From positions 130,159 to 159,201 of the forward strand of contig NPFB01000009.1 of assembly GCA_014084085.1 (NCBI GenBank): a stretch of 29,043 nucleotides of DNA, given 5' to 3'. The position numbers and the translations under genes were made by a program. Shown here in pieces: positions 10,501 to 19,559 of this stretch. This DNA is from Hondaea fermentalgiana. Taxonomy: Eukaryota; Sar; Bigyra; Thraustochytrida; Thraustochytriidae. Every line of letters starts with the position of its first letter. Position 1 is the first letter of the stretch. A model generated the notes under the pieces. That model was not told the DNA's origin, made no database searches, and worked only from the letters and a program-made list of their open reading frames with translations.

Positions 10501-13384
10501 TCGGTCAAGATCAGCTCCGCCAACGAGGCGATACCTTCGCAGTTAATCTCGTTGCCCCCAAGACTGTGCATGATGTTGTGAGGAACGTGAGTCGATCTGC
10601 CCTCTGCTACCCTTGCTTTTGACTCTCTATGAATATTTATCGCCCCCCGCATATACATGCCTGCCACCTTCAAGCTCGTCCTTCCACTTACACCAACGAG
10701 GTGAGCGAGCTGTTCTTGCCCAAACCTTTTCCGAGTCCGACCGCGCCCTTGTCTCCAATTTTGTTGCCGCGAAGGCTGTGCAGTATGCTCAAAGTGTCAG
10801 TGTCAGATTCCCAGGCTCCTACTGCCATTGCCTACCTTTGCGAAATCCCAGCTTTCGCAACTCTCCACCACACCGAATTCCCTCTTTGAGAGTAAGGTGC
10901 GAACAAACAAACTTACATTAAGGAGTCCAGAGAGCTGTTGTTGCTCAAGGCATCGCCGAGCGCGATGGTGCCCGATGCGCCGATTTTGTTGTCCTCAAGA
11001 CTGCGCATAATTATTAGCGTAATAAGTGCCAAGTGTAAGCGTTCGTTCATTCGAGCGTCCCGCCTTCCTGCTTCTCGGCAAAGCATGCTGGCGCCTTGCC
11101 TCAAATGACGCGCAACAAACATACATGAGTTCCTTGAGCGAGCGATTCTTGCTCACGCCTTTCCCGAGCCCGATGGCACCACTGTCACCGATCCTGTTCT
11201 TCTGGAGACTGTGCATCGCGATGGTGGGTGGAAACGGCCCCTCGACAATGTCAGTGTACGCTCTTCGCATTTCGATTTCCCGTGAATGCAGCCTTTTTGG
11301 TGTCGTCTCAAAACGCGAACGAACGACACAAGCTTCAAGCAACGTACGTCATGAACGTCAGCGAGCTACTCTTGCCAAGGCCTTTTCCGACCGCAGCAGC
11401 GCCCTTGCTGCCAATCTTGTTGTAAGAAACGCTGTTTGTCATGATTGTGGCGAAAAGTGCAAAGCGTCAGCATCAAACTCTCGTCTTGGTGGGGATTCCC
11501 GCCTCTCATTTTTGCTTTTCTCTGTATTTGCCGCCTACACACCCTTGCCCGCCATCTTCGAGTCAAAAATCTGGACAAGACACTTACTTGAACGAGGTCA
11601 GCGATTTGTGTTTACCCAGGCCCTCTCCGAGACTCTGACCGCCCGCAGGGCCGATGTTGTTCCACTGAAGACTGTGTGTCGATGTGCATTGTCAGAGACC
11701 GTTACCACATTCCCGTCGACTTGCCCGACATGGCCCTTTTTGAACTGATGGGACTGCGCAATTCGACATTCAACTTACGTAATCGAGGTCAGTGACTTGT
11801 TCTTGCCCAAGCCTTCCCCGAGCGCGACAGCGCCGTCGTCGCCGACCTTGTTGGAGTGAAGGCTGTAGATAATGATCGCGGCGAAGAGCGTGAAATGTCA
11901 GTATCTACCCTTTGGTGGTGCCACATTTGCGTCATTGGACGAGGGCACCTGAAACTTACTTCAAAAGTGTCAGCGATTTGGTCTCGCGCAGACCTCGACC
12001 GATCTCAGCAGCGCCCTCATCGCCGACGCTGTTGTTGTGGAGACTGTGTATGGAGTGCGTGTCAAAAGACATATTATCGTTAGAGTGCTGACAACACGTT
12101 CCGCCACAGTCAAGCTGCTTTGACGAAATCCTTGCCGGTATCGCCTCGGACCGTCTTTCGAAGAGCCATATGCGCAACCTACATCAACTCCTCCAGCAAG
12201 CTCTTGCCCAAGGCTTTCCCGAGAGCGCTGCCACCCTTTGCCTTGATCATGTTGCTATCGAGACTGTGTATCATACGATGGTGGTGATAATGTGAGTATT
12301 TTACACTGAACACCAGGCCATCTATTTCGTCTCTGCAATTCTGCGGCTAACGTACTTTAGGACCTTGAGCGGACAACCCATGGTCAGAGCTTCCGCGATA
12401 GCAAGTGCGCCGGTAGGTCCGATGGCGTTACGGTCTTCCCACCAATTGCCTCCGAGACTGTACAGAAAATCAAATCGAATTGAATGTGTGTGAGTCCTCT
12501 CTCTTCAATGATGGTCAACTTTCGCGCGTTCATGCTTCACTCTTGAGCAAGAGCTCTTTTAAGATCGAAGGTGTCCAGGTAACGCTGCCGTTTCAACTAC
12601 TTACTTGAGCGAGGTCAACGTCTTGTTTTTGCTCAGCCCTTTGCCAATCGCAATGGCACCCTGCTCATGGATGATGTTGTTGAAGAGACTGTGATAACCG
12701 GCCGGCCGGTTATGAGTTAGTATTTTCCTGTTTTCGATTTTCATTCATCTCGTCTCGGCCGTCTTGGGCCAGAGACTCTCTGAGACAAGGTGTCGAAGGG
12801 AAGAAAGGAAACTCACTTCAGCGAAACGAGCGAGGCATTCTTGCCAAGCTCTTCTCCGAGTACCTCAGCGTCTTCATCGCCAATTCCACGATCAGCGAGA
12901 CTGCGTATAGATGTCAGTATAAAAAGAAATCCGTCAGTCAAAGTGAAAGAGTGTCAGACATGCAAGACTTTTTCAGTGAAAAAACGTACTCGAGCTCTTT
13001 GACGCCTTTGCGCATCAGTGCAATCGCAGCATGCACCGCATCGAGTCCACGAAGCCGGTCCTCGATGCCATCTTCGGGGACTTGATCATCGTTCTCGTCG
13101 TCACTGCGATCGCCGCCACCGCCGCCGCTGCCATCGTTATCATCGTCGTTGTCATGCTCCTGACCGCCACCATCATCTCCTCCGTCGTCTCCCCCGTTGT
13201 CTCCATGCAGGGACCCCGTCTCTTGTACATGGTCACCTTCATCGTTGGGGTCGCGAACCTCGTTTTCTGCGAGATTACGACTCTCATCGTCTCCATGGCC
13301 TGCGCTACGCGCGGAAGGAGACGTGCGTTCGGCCTCCGACATGCGAGAAGCGTATCTAAAAAGCGAGGCAGTAAAGCTCTTCAT
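7542..13384 (-). CDS. LRR-kinase-TIR receptor-like protein, 14 exons
   Basis: Splicing model (minus strand): exons 13384-12990, 12900-12817, 12688-12605, 12457-12356, 12263-12183, 12043-11960, 11862-11779, 11671-11588, 11431-11348, 11208-11125, 11000-10917, 10775-10692, 10563-10477 and 10407-7542. Together they give 4287 nt and 1428 residues with no frame break. All 13 introns are phase 2, with GTACGT, GTAAGT, GTGAGT, GTAGGT or GTATGT donors and AG acceptors. Domains: acidic Gly/Asp-rich N-terminus (1-120); 12 RI-type LRRs (about 130-473); kinase (about 630-985) with VALK Lys671, HGDIKPRN (Asp766, Asn771), DLD in place of DFG (819-821), APE (848-850) and DVW; acidic NEDQD repeats (about 994-1044); TIR domain (about 1109-1215) with FFLSH and FCLAEL (Glu1180); and an alpha/beta-looking tail (1294-1428). 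There is no signal peptide or membrane segment, so it is probably cytosolic. A role in pathogen or stress sensing is inferred only from the domains. Met15 (13342) is an alternative start, and a 5' non-coding exon cannot be excluded. Confidence 0.85.
8697..8849 (-). repeat. In-frame minisatellite encoding acidic NEDQD linker
   Basis: Tandem units of roughly 18-21 bases (on the plus strand variants of CATCCTGATCCTCGTT) encode repeated NEDQDD/SNEDQD units between the kinase and TIR domains. The reading frame is kept throughout. The copy number is likely to vary between strains. Confidence 0.85.
10477..12900 (-). repeat. Array of 12 one-repeat-per-exon LRR exons
   Basis: Exons 2-13 of the gene each encode one leucine-rich repeat of the ribonuclease-inhibitor/NLRC class. 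Nine are exactly 84 nt (28 codons); the others are 102, 81 and 87 nt, all multiples of three. Each starts with a base completing the previous codon and ends two bases into the next, so all are interchangeable. The consensus begins LxxNxIGxxGAxALG and continues xGLGKNxSLTSLN. Introns are 69-156 nt. Several share a recognisable stretch just upstream of the acceptor (A/G-CTGAC-A/G followed by TTTCA/CTTTG-like sequence), which suggests duplication of exon plus flanking intron. Confidence 0.88.
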
Positions 13385-13717
13385 CTCCGCTCTTCGTCAC
13401 TTCCGTGTCGTCTGCTTCTGATACCGTCAAGTCGTCTGGCCGCTTGCTGTCCTCCCGCTACGCCGTCTCCCCTAGGTAGGCAGGCAGGCAGGCAGGCAGA
13501 CTACCTCCCTCGCTCGCTCGCTTGATCGCCGCGTACGCGCTTCGGACGCCGGTGAACTCGGGTTTCGCCTGCGCTTGGAGCGATGCTGCGTTGCGGATCT
13601 GCTGTTTGTCTCAAAAGAGTGGTGGGGACGCCCGTGCAATCGCCCGTGCTGCGCTGTCTCTGTTGATATCTTCTCTCTCCTTTGCGCTCCGGCGGGTTGG
13701 AGACCGAGGGTGTGTGT

Positions 13718-13737
13718 GGGGGGGGGGGGGGGGGGGG
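13718..13737. repeat. Run of 20 guanines preceded by GT repeats
   Basis: A GTGTGTG tract runs directly into 20 consecutive G, then TGT. It lies about 330 bases upstream of the LRR-kinase-TIR start on its 5' side. It could form a G-quadruplex. The exact length is unreliable because homopolymers are prone to sequencing error. Confidence 0.9.
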
Positions 13738-14741
13738 TGTAGCCGCCGAGCAGGGAGCCACTCGCGCAAGGACGGCCGCGGCATGCGGAGCGCGAGCTAG
13801 CGCGAAGGAGCGCGTTGTCCATTTCCTCGTGCCACTGGTCGCTCGCGCATGCCATGCAAAATAACGCAAACCTTCCTTTTACAGTAGACTCTGAAAGAAA
13901 GAGGGGACAAAAAAAAGGGACTGCAGCGCGTGCACACGCGCCGTCGTGCTGGGTGTGCACCCTACTCACTCTCAATGTTTGTATTAGGTAGGCCTAGTAG
14001 TTGGGTAGTAGGCCTATACTTCTTTTTTCTTTTGAATCTTATGCAGCGCCACCTCTGCTTCGATGCCGCGCTGCGGCTGCGCTGGCTGCGGCTACGCCGG
14101 CCGGCTGCGGCTATGTAGACCCGCTCTCCAGGGCGTTCACGCAAGCAGCCAATGGCCGTGGCGTGTAGACGCCGCGCGCTGCACAGCTGCAGAGCCGCGG
14201 TTGCCAACCGGCAGGGGCCGCCTGCCACGGCCAGCGGCCAATGGTCCGCGATCCCACAGTTGCCTCGACAGAGAGAAAGTCTCGCGGGCGGGAGCACTTG
14301 TCTTTGATGTAATGACAGTGAGTGCCAGGCAACGAGGCAACTGCGCCATGCAGCCTGTGCTACCGGCACCGTGGCTGGCGGCAGCTCTTGAGGCGCGAAG
14401 GGAGGGAGACTGACGGCGAGTACGAGGTGTCCACAACGCACACTGCCACGCTGGCCTCGTCTGGGTCTGGCCTGTTTGCTACTTCATACGCCGGGGCCGC
14501 TTTCGCGAGTCATGGTGGATGGCTGTTCTGCTCGGTGCTGGGGCATGGCACGCCCTTTTAGCTTGCACTTTTCGCTGGAGCATTGTCCGGCAAGCCTTCA
14601 TAATCAAGTTGCGACAGCCAGTATACCTACCCCCCCCACCCTTTCTCCTCAGGAAGTCGAATTTGCGCTGCCGGCTGGTCGTGCGACAGTACCCAGCCGC
14701 TGGGCTGGCCAAAATGGTAAGCACAGGGGAGGAACTGGGTC

Positions 14742-14769
14742 AAGAAGAAGAAGAAGAAGAAGAAGAAGA
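14742..14769 (+). repeat. AAG trinucleotide microsatellite
   Basis: About nine uninterrupted AAG units. Similar GAA/AAG tracts occur elsewhere in the window, both intergenically and as a lysine-coding run. Confidence 0.9.
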
Positions 14770-14942
14770 CAAACTTGCTCTTAGCAATCGTTGTTAGTCG
14801 GACTCGTCTCGATTTTGCAATACTTGGTCTTCACGTTGGCAATACTTGCCAAGATATGGGTCTCCGAAAGGTACTTATTTTAGTTGGCTTTGGCCCTTTG
14901 AAATGCTCAAAAAAGGTCTTCATAACTTGCTTGGGTGCCTCG

Positions 14943-15164
14943 TTAGGAGAAGTGACCTTGCGAAGTCCAATCTAACTGCCATGCTTCCTGTTGCGTGCTT
15001 AGCTGCCCGATGAGCAGGCTGATGCATTGCTCTAAAGGGAGACACAAGCATCCTGGCAAATCCTTCTCGAGCTGCGCGCGTATCGTACCCGGCCCCCATT
15101 GTGTTCGACGGATTTTCAACGCCATCTCTAAAGAGATCCTCAGCTGGCCACTTGAAAGGGCCAT
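14943..15164 (-). pseudogene. Possible relic of a DDE integrase-type transposase
   Basis: A 73-residue frame contains RTQWGPGTIRAQLEKDLPG, resembling the helix-turn-helix segment (hP.WGp..I...L) ahead of the catalytic core in rve/DDE integrase-like transposases. About 30 residues later comes EAWQLDWTSQGHF, resembling the beta-strand carrying the first catalytic aspartate (W-Q-x-D). The frame then stops, and no second Asp or Glu motif is found in any frame downstream. I recognised this by eye only, and chance similarity is possible. If real it is a decayed fragment lying in the less GC-rich part of the gene-free interval. Confidence 0.3.
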
Positions 15165-15781
15165 GAAGTAAGTCGTTGCCGAATGTTAAGCCGTGATCAG
15201 GCCGCTGCGCCAGACTTTGTGGTTTACCTAAAAGGCTATGGTGTTCAGCAAACGCGTGTACTCTGGCGAGTGAACCATTCTCTGCGAGTCATCGCTTACT
15301 GTTGCCATTCGACTCGCAAGCTTGATCAATTGTTTCCACGTCTCCTTGGGCGTCTTCGCGCACATCAATCCCTGTCGAGGTCGGGTCTCGCATGAGCAAG
15401 TCGCTACTTTGGTCGTGATCCTGCGTATGCAACGACATCACAAAGATTGCTAACCGCTGCTGCTCTCGTTGCTGCTGCAGTTGATGCTCGTCTGATATGC
15501 TATTGGCTCTTTTGTTTGTTGCACCGCTCGGCGGAGCTTGTCGTGAAGGCCCTTGAGGATTCGGAATAGTGCCATAACGAAATGCACGTATGCCATCTGG
15601 ACTCCCCAAGGATTGATATACCATGGTATGTACGCAAAGAATACAGGAACAAAAACACAATCAAGGAAAGGAGACGGAAAGGGATCAAGAAAGCCTCGTT
15701 ACGCATGGGCAAAACGCGATCAGTCAATCAGAAAAGGACAAAGGAGACAGCAAAAGCACGATGCCAATAGTTGTAAAAAAA

Positions 15782-16960
15782 TTAGAACTTGAGCAGGTGC
15801 GGGGCCATGCCCTTGGTCAAGGTGAAGGGGGCCTTGAGGTACTCAATGAGAAGGGGCTCCTTCTCGATGGCGCTGAGAAGGGCAGTGTCGACCGTCTTCT
15901 GGTCTTCCTTGCGCTTGGCGAGCCACTCGGGGTTGATCTCCTTCTGGAGGTTGAAGAAGCCCTCCTCGCCACGCTTTGGCTGCTTGGTGCGGGCAAAATA
16001 CTTGTCGTCAATGTGGTCCGGGATCTTGACGCCGCTGATGTCGACCTGTGTGGAGGTGCCAATGACAAAGGACTGGTTGATGCGGCGGATGGGGCAGCCG
16101 TTGCACTTGTAGGGGCCTATGGAGATTACATTGCGGGGGATGAGCGCTGTTAGTCACTTTTTCTTCTCTCTTCTATCTCTTTCTCGTCCTTCTTTCACCG
16201 CCCTTGTTGCGTTCCGAGATTGCTCTGTTCGCTTGCTCACGCTTGGCGGCCCTCAGCTCTCATAGCAATGGATCATTGCGCGCTCTTGCAGGCTGTGCCA
16301 CGAGACCGCATCAACGTCGAGGCTCTCGTTCACCCCACGTTCGCAGCGCGCGCGCGAGGAGGCCGATGGGAGACCGGCTGATCGGTCCACCGGAGCCACG
16401 GGCGCGCCACGAGTCGGAGGCGATAGCGTCAGACGGGGCCGACACCTCGCAGCACAACTAGCCACGCTCACTGAAAGTTTTTCGATCATCGAGCGCGCCC
16501 ATCGCATGAACTGAGAAGCTTGAGCGAACAAGCCATGAACAAACAGACCCACAAAAGCAACGGAGCGATACTTTTGTATCTCTTGTTGCTTGGTAACGCC
16601 GGGAGGCGGTGAAGGTGAAGAAGGACAAGACGAGGTCTCGACTCGCACAAGTTTCGAGACTTGTGCGAATCGAGATGAAAAGACAGAAATAAACGTACCG
16701 GTCACGAGAAGGTAGCCCGACTCGAGCTGCTTGAGGAAAACAACGCGCTTGCCACGGAAGCGGCCGGAGAGCACGATGAGCACAGAGCCTGGTTTGATCG
16801 AGGCCTTGAGCTTGGTCGGTCGCTCGGTGTTGTTGACGTTGACCTTGGGGATGGCCTCATCGTCGGCGAAGTAGACGCCCTCCTTGCGGGCCTGGAAGGC
16901 CTTGTTGCGCTTCTCGACGCGCTTCTTGTACACCGCCGAGCGGCTCACCTTGGTGGACAT
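15782..16960 (-). CDS. RPL6: 60S ribosomal protein eL6
   Basis: Two exons, 16960-16699 and 16116-15782, join in phase 1 (donor GTACGT, acceptor ATAG) to give 198 residues. The N-terminus is basic ([20 protein letters not shown]). The conserved eL6 core runs [30 protein letters not shown], then SGYLLVTG across the junction into [20 protein letters not shown] and STQVDISGV. The C-terminal region carries the family's DKYFAR and FF-Lys/Glu-rich segments. eL6 is a eukaryote/archaeal-class protein on the solvent side of the large subunit that contacts rRNA expansion segments. The length sits between yeast (about 176) and human (about 288). The open frame extends upstream of 16960, but MSTKVSR is the natural start. 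The 582-base intron is the longest simple intron in the window and carries a strong hairpin near its 5' end. Confidence 0.96.
16636..16675 (-). other. Strong hairpin in the eL6 intron near the 5' splice site
   Basis: Inverted arms 16636-16652 and 16659-16675 enclose a 6-base loop. Sixteen of the 17 positions are Watson-Crick. The remaining one is C-A on the plus strand but G-U on the transcribed (minus) strand, so the stem is continuous only as pre-mRNA. It begins 23 bases after the donor. No box C/D or H/ACA signature is visible in the intron. Confidence 0.75.
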
Positions 16961-17535
16961 CTTTCCTGACGGCCTTTCCGAGCTGTCTCGTCGACTCGCT
17001 CTGCTGCACGCCACGCAAACAAAGCCCCGCCACGCACGCGCCAGTCGTCGATCAATCACCGCCAATCAATCAATCCATCCATCCGCCGTCGATCCACAAG
17101 GTCCGCAGAGAAAGAAAGAAAGAAACAAGTCCGTCGCGTCGTGCCGCGCGCAGGTCCCGTCTCCGGCGTCAGTCTCCCGCTCGCTCCCGCGCGCCCTCGC
17201 CTCGCCTCGCCCCCCGCGCCGCCGCGNNNNNNNNNNNNNNNNNNNNNNNNNNNNNNNNNNNNNNNNNNNNNNNNNNNNNNNNNNNNNNNNNNNNNNNNNN
17301 NNNNNNNNNNNNNNNNNNNNNNNNNNAGCGGGCAGCCGCGGCCGCGCCGCAGCGAGGGGAAGAAGCGGCGAGACTCGAAGAATCGGCCCATCCGGGGAGG
17401 AAAGGCGCAGCTGCCAGCCACCGGGACCGCGGTCCCGCGACCAGCGAGGCGAGGAGAGGCCTCTCCTCGGCGAGGCCTCGCGCGGGCGGGGCAGGGCGAA
17501 GCAGAACTCGGGCGAGGACGTCCGGACGGGACGAC
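16961..17535. promoter_or_regulatory. Divergent eL6/zinc-ribbon promoter region, interrupted by gap
   Basis: This is the divergent spacer between eL6 (minus) and the zinc-ribbon gene (plus). The part next to eL6 has an ATCAATC/ATCC repeat (about 17050-17085) and a GAAA tract (about 17108-17125). The part next to the other gene is extremely GC-rich. The true length is unknown because of the gap. Confidence 0.5.
17227..17326. other. Assembly gap of 100 N
   Basis: Exactly 100 unknown bases, a conventional placeholder for a gap of unknown size. Frames that cross it are not interpretable. The GC-rich flanks probably caused the assembly break. Confidence 0.99.
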
Positions 17536-18972
17536 ATGGGCGAGCGCGCCGCGCCCGCCGGCTCCGCGCGAGAGGCGCGAGGGCAGGACCGGATGGGCGC
17601 GACGATGCTGGGAAACCAGTCGTCGCTCGAGGCCCAGCGCCGCCAACGCCTGCAGCAAGAGCAGCAGGAGCAGGAGCAGCAGCGGCGTGCGCGTCTGCGC
17701 CAGGAGGCCGAAGCCAAGAAACGCGCCAAGGCCGTCGCGCAGCTGAGACAAAGCGTCCTGCGCGCGTACCTCGAGGCCATGGAGCAGGCCAAGCCACAGG
17801 TCGTGGAAAAATTCGTTCCTTGCCGGCGCTGCGGCGCCTCGCAAACACGGGTCGTCGACGAGAAGAGCGGCGACGTCACGTGTCTGCAGTGCGGCTGCAG
17901 CGGGTTCGCCTGGGAGCGCAACGGCCAGGATGCTCACTTTGGCGCTGGCGCCGCACAGTACTCGGAGAGTTCCACGCGCGAAAGCTATGAACTCGACCGT
18001 GCCCTCCGAGAGCGCGCGCGCTCTGGCTGGCTCACAACGCGACTACACAAGAACAAACTAGCACGGAAGGCCCGCGCTGATCTCGAGGCACTCTGCAGCG
18101 ACGACCGCACCGTCGAAATCGCCGCCCGCATGTTCGAGGCCTACTCGGAAGGCCTGGAACGACTCTGTGGATTCTCCAAGGTCGTTCAGGCCTGTGCCGA
18201 CGCCGCGTCGACGCTTCTTAAAAGACGGGCACTCAACGAGGATGGAAAACCGCCCCCTACGTTTTCTTGCAAGCGTTGCAGACGTGCCTTTTCGTGTAAA
18301 AAGGATGTCCGGCTTCATCGGTGCAAACTTGCGCCAGGACTTGCACCGTTGGCCGACGCCAAACCCAAGTCCCGCGTGGATAGATTGTCTTCAACACAGG
18401 AGACCCGAGGCGTACGAGTCTCACTTGAAACAAGTCAAACGCTAGCGTCGTCGGCGCCTGCACAAACCAAGACCACAAGCGACCCCTTGTGGCCCTTTTC
18501 GCCTGCTTCCGCCGAAGTGCAGAGCCCTGCAGGCACTGACATGGTCAGCTCCGTGACAGGCGAAGAGGAAGAGGAAGCGAGCATGCACAGCAAGCATCAG
18601 CCACAACAGAAGTCTCAGCATGAACAGCAGTCCGAGCAGCAGCAATCGGCCGCCGTGAATGCCATCGGTTCCCGTGCCAAGGAGAAGGATTCCGTCGTTG
18701 TGGACTCCTCAGCAGAATCCAAGACACATCCGTCGCGCGACCTTTTATTGGCGGCCGCGCCTGGAAGTCTCAAGCGCAAGTTTCTTCAGGGAGGTCCCGG
18801 TGCCGACGCCGTAGGAGTCTCTGACACGAGCAAACTTTCCTCGAGTGGCGCTCAAAGCGAGACCACAACGTCTGGAGTTCTTGCCAAGTCACGCTCTTCT
18901 TCGCGTCCAATTCAGACGACCAAGCGCAAGGCGCGCCCCTCCAAGGCGAAAAAGCTTCGCACTCGTTGCTAA
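17536..18972 (+). CDS. Zinc-ribbon (TFIIB-like) and C2HC zinc-finger protein
   Basis: A 478-residue protein without a recognised orthologue. Residues 30-90 are Gln/Glu/Arg-rich and probably a coiled coil. A four-cysteine zinc ribbon follows: Cys96/Cys99 in PCRRCG and Cys116/Cys119 in CLQCG, with DEKSGDVTC between, resembling the TFIIB/Brf N-terminal ribbon (CxxC, then D..sGdvvC..CG). Residues 175-232 are helical and could be a partial cyclin-like fold, but I cannot confirm that. A second metal site, CKRCRRAF to LHRC (Cys245, Cys248, His261, Cys263), looks like a C2HC finger. Residues 270-478 are Ser/Gln/Lys-rich and probably disordered, ending in a basic cluster (KRKARPSKAKKLRTR) that would suit a nuclear signal. 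A nuclear, nucleic-acid-binding role is inferred. Met20 or Met24 are alternative starts, and 5' exons could be hidden by the gap. Confidence 0.75.
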   Translation: MGERAAPAGSAREARGQDRMGATMLGNQSSLEAQRRQRLQQEQQEQEQQRRARLRQEAEAKKRAKAVAQLRQSVLRAYLEAMEQAKPQVVEKFVPCRRCGASQTRVVDEKSGDVTCLQCGCSGFAWERNGQDAHFGAGAAQYSESSTRESYELDRALRERARSGWLTTRLHKNKLARKARADLEALCSDDRTVEIAARMFEAYSEGLERLCGFSKVVQACADAASTLLKRRALNEDGKPPPTFSCKRCRRAFSCKKDVRLHRCKLAPGLAPLADAKPKSRVDRLSSTQETRGVRVSLETSQTLASSAPAQTKTTSDPLWPFSPASAEVQSPAGTDMVSSVTGEEEEEASMHSKHQPQQKSQHEQQSEQQQSAAVNAIGSRAKEKDSVVVDSSAESKTHPSRDLLLAAAPGSLKRKFLQGGPGADAVGVSDTSKLSSSGAQSETTTSGVLAKSRSSSRPIQTTKRKARPSKAKKLRTRC

Positions 18973-19559
18973 CGTGCAAACAAGGCAGCAACCCATTGTA
19001 GACCTAGAAAGCATCTCCTGTCGATGAAAAAGGAGAGCGCCTTACACACACTGTGCAGATCGGACTTTCTTTCCTCTCCTGTCTCTTTTCCCTTTTCGTC
19101 GATGCGAATGAGCGAGCAAACTCTCGCGCCTTCTCGCTCTCTTTCTCCCTTTGTAGTAGAAAAAACCAATGACCTCATGATCTTCCGGTCCCGTTCTGGG
19201 ACACCATCACTTACTTCACCTACTTCTCCTTTCGCATCCGGCGTCTACGTACTATTATCCATTATCTGTCAAAGACTCGAATGGCAATCAATTCTCGTCT
19301 TGATATAGCCGTCGCGACCAGCCCAGCCAGCCAGCCAGCAAAAGCCGCGAGGTGTCTCTGCACAATTTCCTGCGGCAGCACGTGTCTCGCTGGTCCTTCT
19401 AAAGTAGCCGACTTGTTCTCCCTTGCTTGTTCTCCTACCAGCAGCAGCGCCTGGAATGTCGAGCGCAAGTAAAGTAAATCAAGGCGAAGCTCAAGCAAGA
19501 TTGCGTGGTCGACGCCGGCAGGAAGGCAGTCCTGCATTTGGCCAGCGGCGCGGCGCGAG
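18973..19559. other. Intergenic: 3' UTR of zinc-ribbon gene and 5' flank of transporter
   Basis: I see no gene. There is a short CCAG repeat (about 19322-19340). The last 100 bases before 19560 stay open in several frames and probably belong to the transporter's 5' UTR. Confidence 0.4.

Larger units (their letters stand above)
13385..15781. other. 2.4 kb with no convincing intact gene
   Basis: Between the 5' end of the LRR-kinase-TIR gene and the 3' end of eL6 I see only short, uninformative frames. It contains a GGCA microsatellite (about 13475-13500), a run of 20 G (13718-13737), GGCTGCGGCTACG-type repeats around 14065-14115, an AAG tract (14742-14769), and from about 14770 to 15560 a less GC-rich stretch with a possible transposase relic. 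The first few hundred bases should hold the promoter of the receptor-like gene. Confidence 0.4.

Noticed and set aside
10477..12900. Regularly spaced repeats resembling a CRISPR array
   Set aside because: The repeated units are diverged, code in frame for LRRs and are flanked by splice signals, in eukaryotic DNA.
13962..14441. Minus-strand 159-codon frame in the gene-free interval
   Set aside because: The composition reflects GCGGCTGCG-type repeats, several frames are open at once, and there is no recognisable domain.
16117..16698. snoRNA hosted in the eL6 intron
   Set aside because: No acceptable C/D box pair (RUGAUGA and CUGA with a terminal stem) or H/ACA boxes were found on the transcribed strand. 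Only the hairpin is reported.
16884..17990. Long frames crossing the N gap
   Set aside because: They contain unknown residues and otherwise translate promoter sequence or shadow the zinc-ribbon gene.
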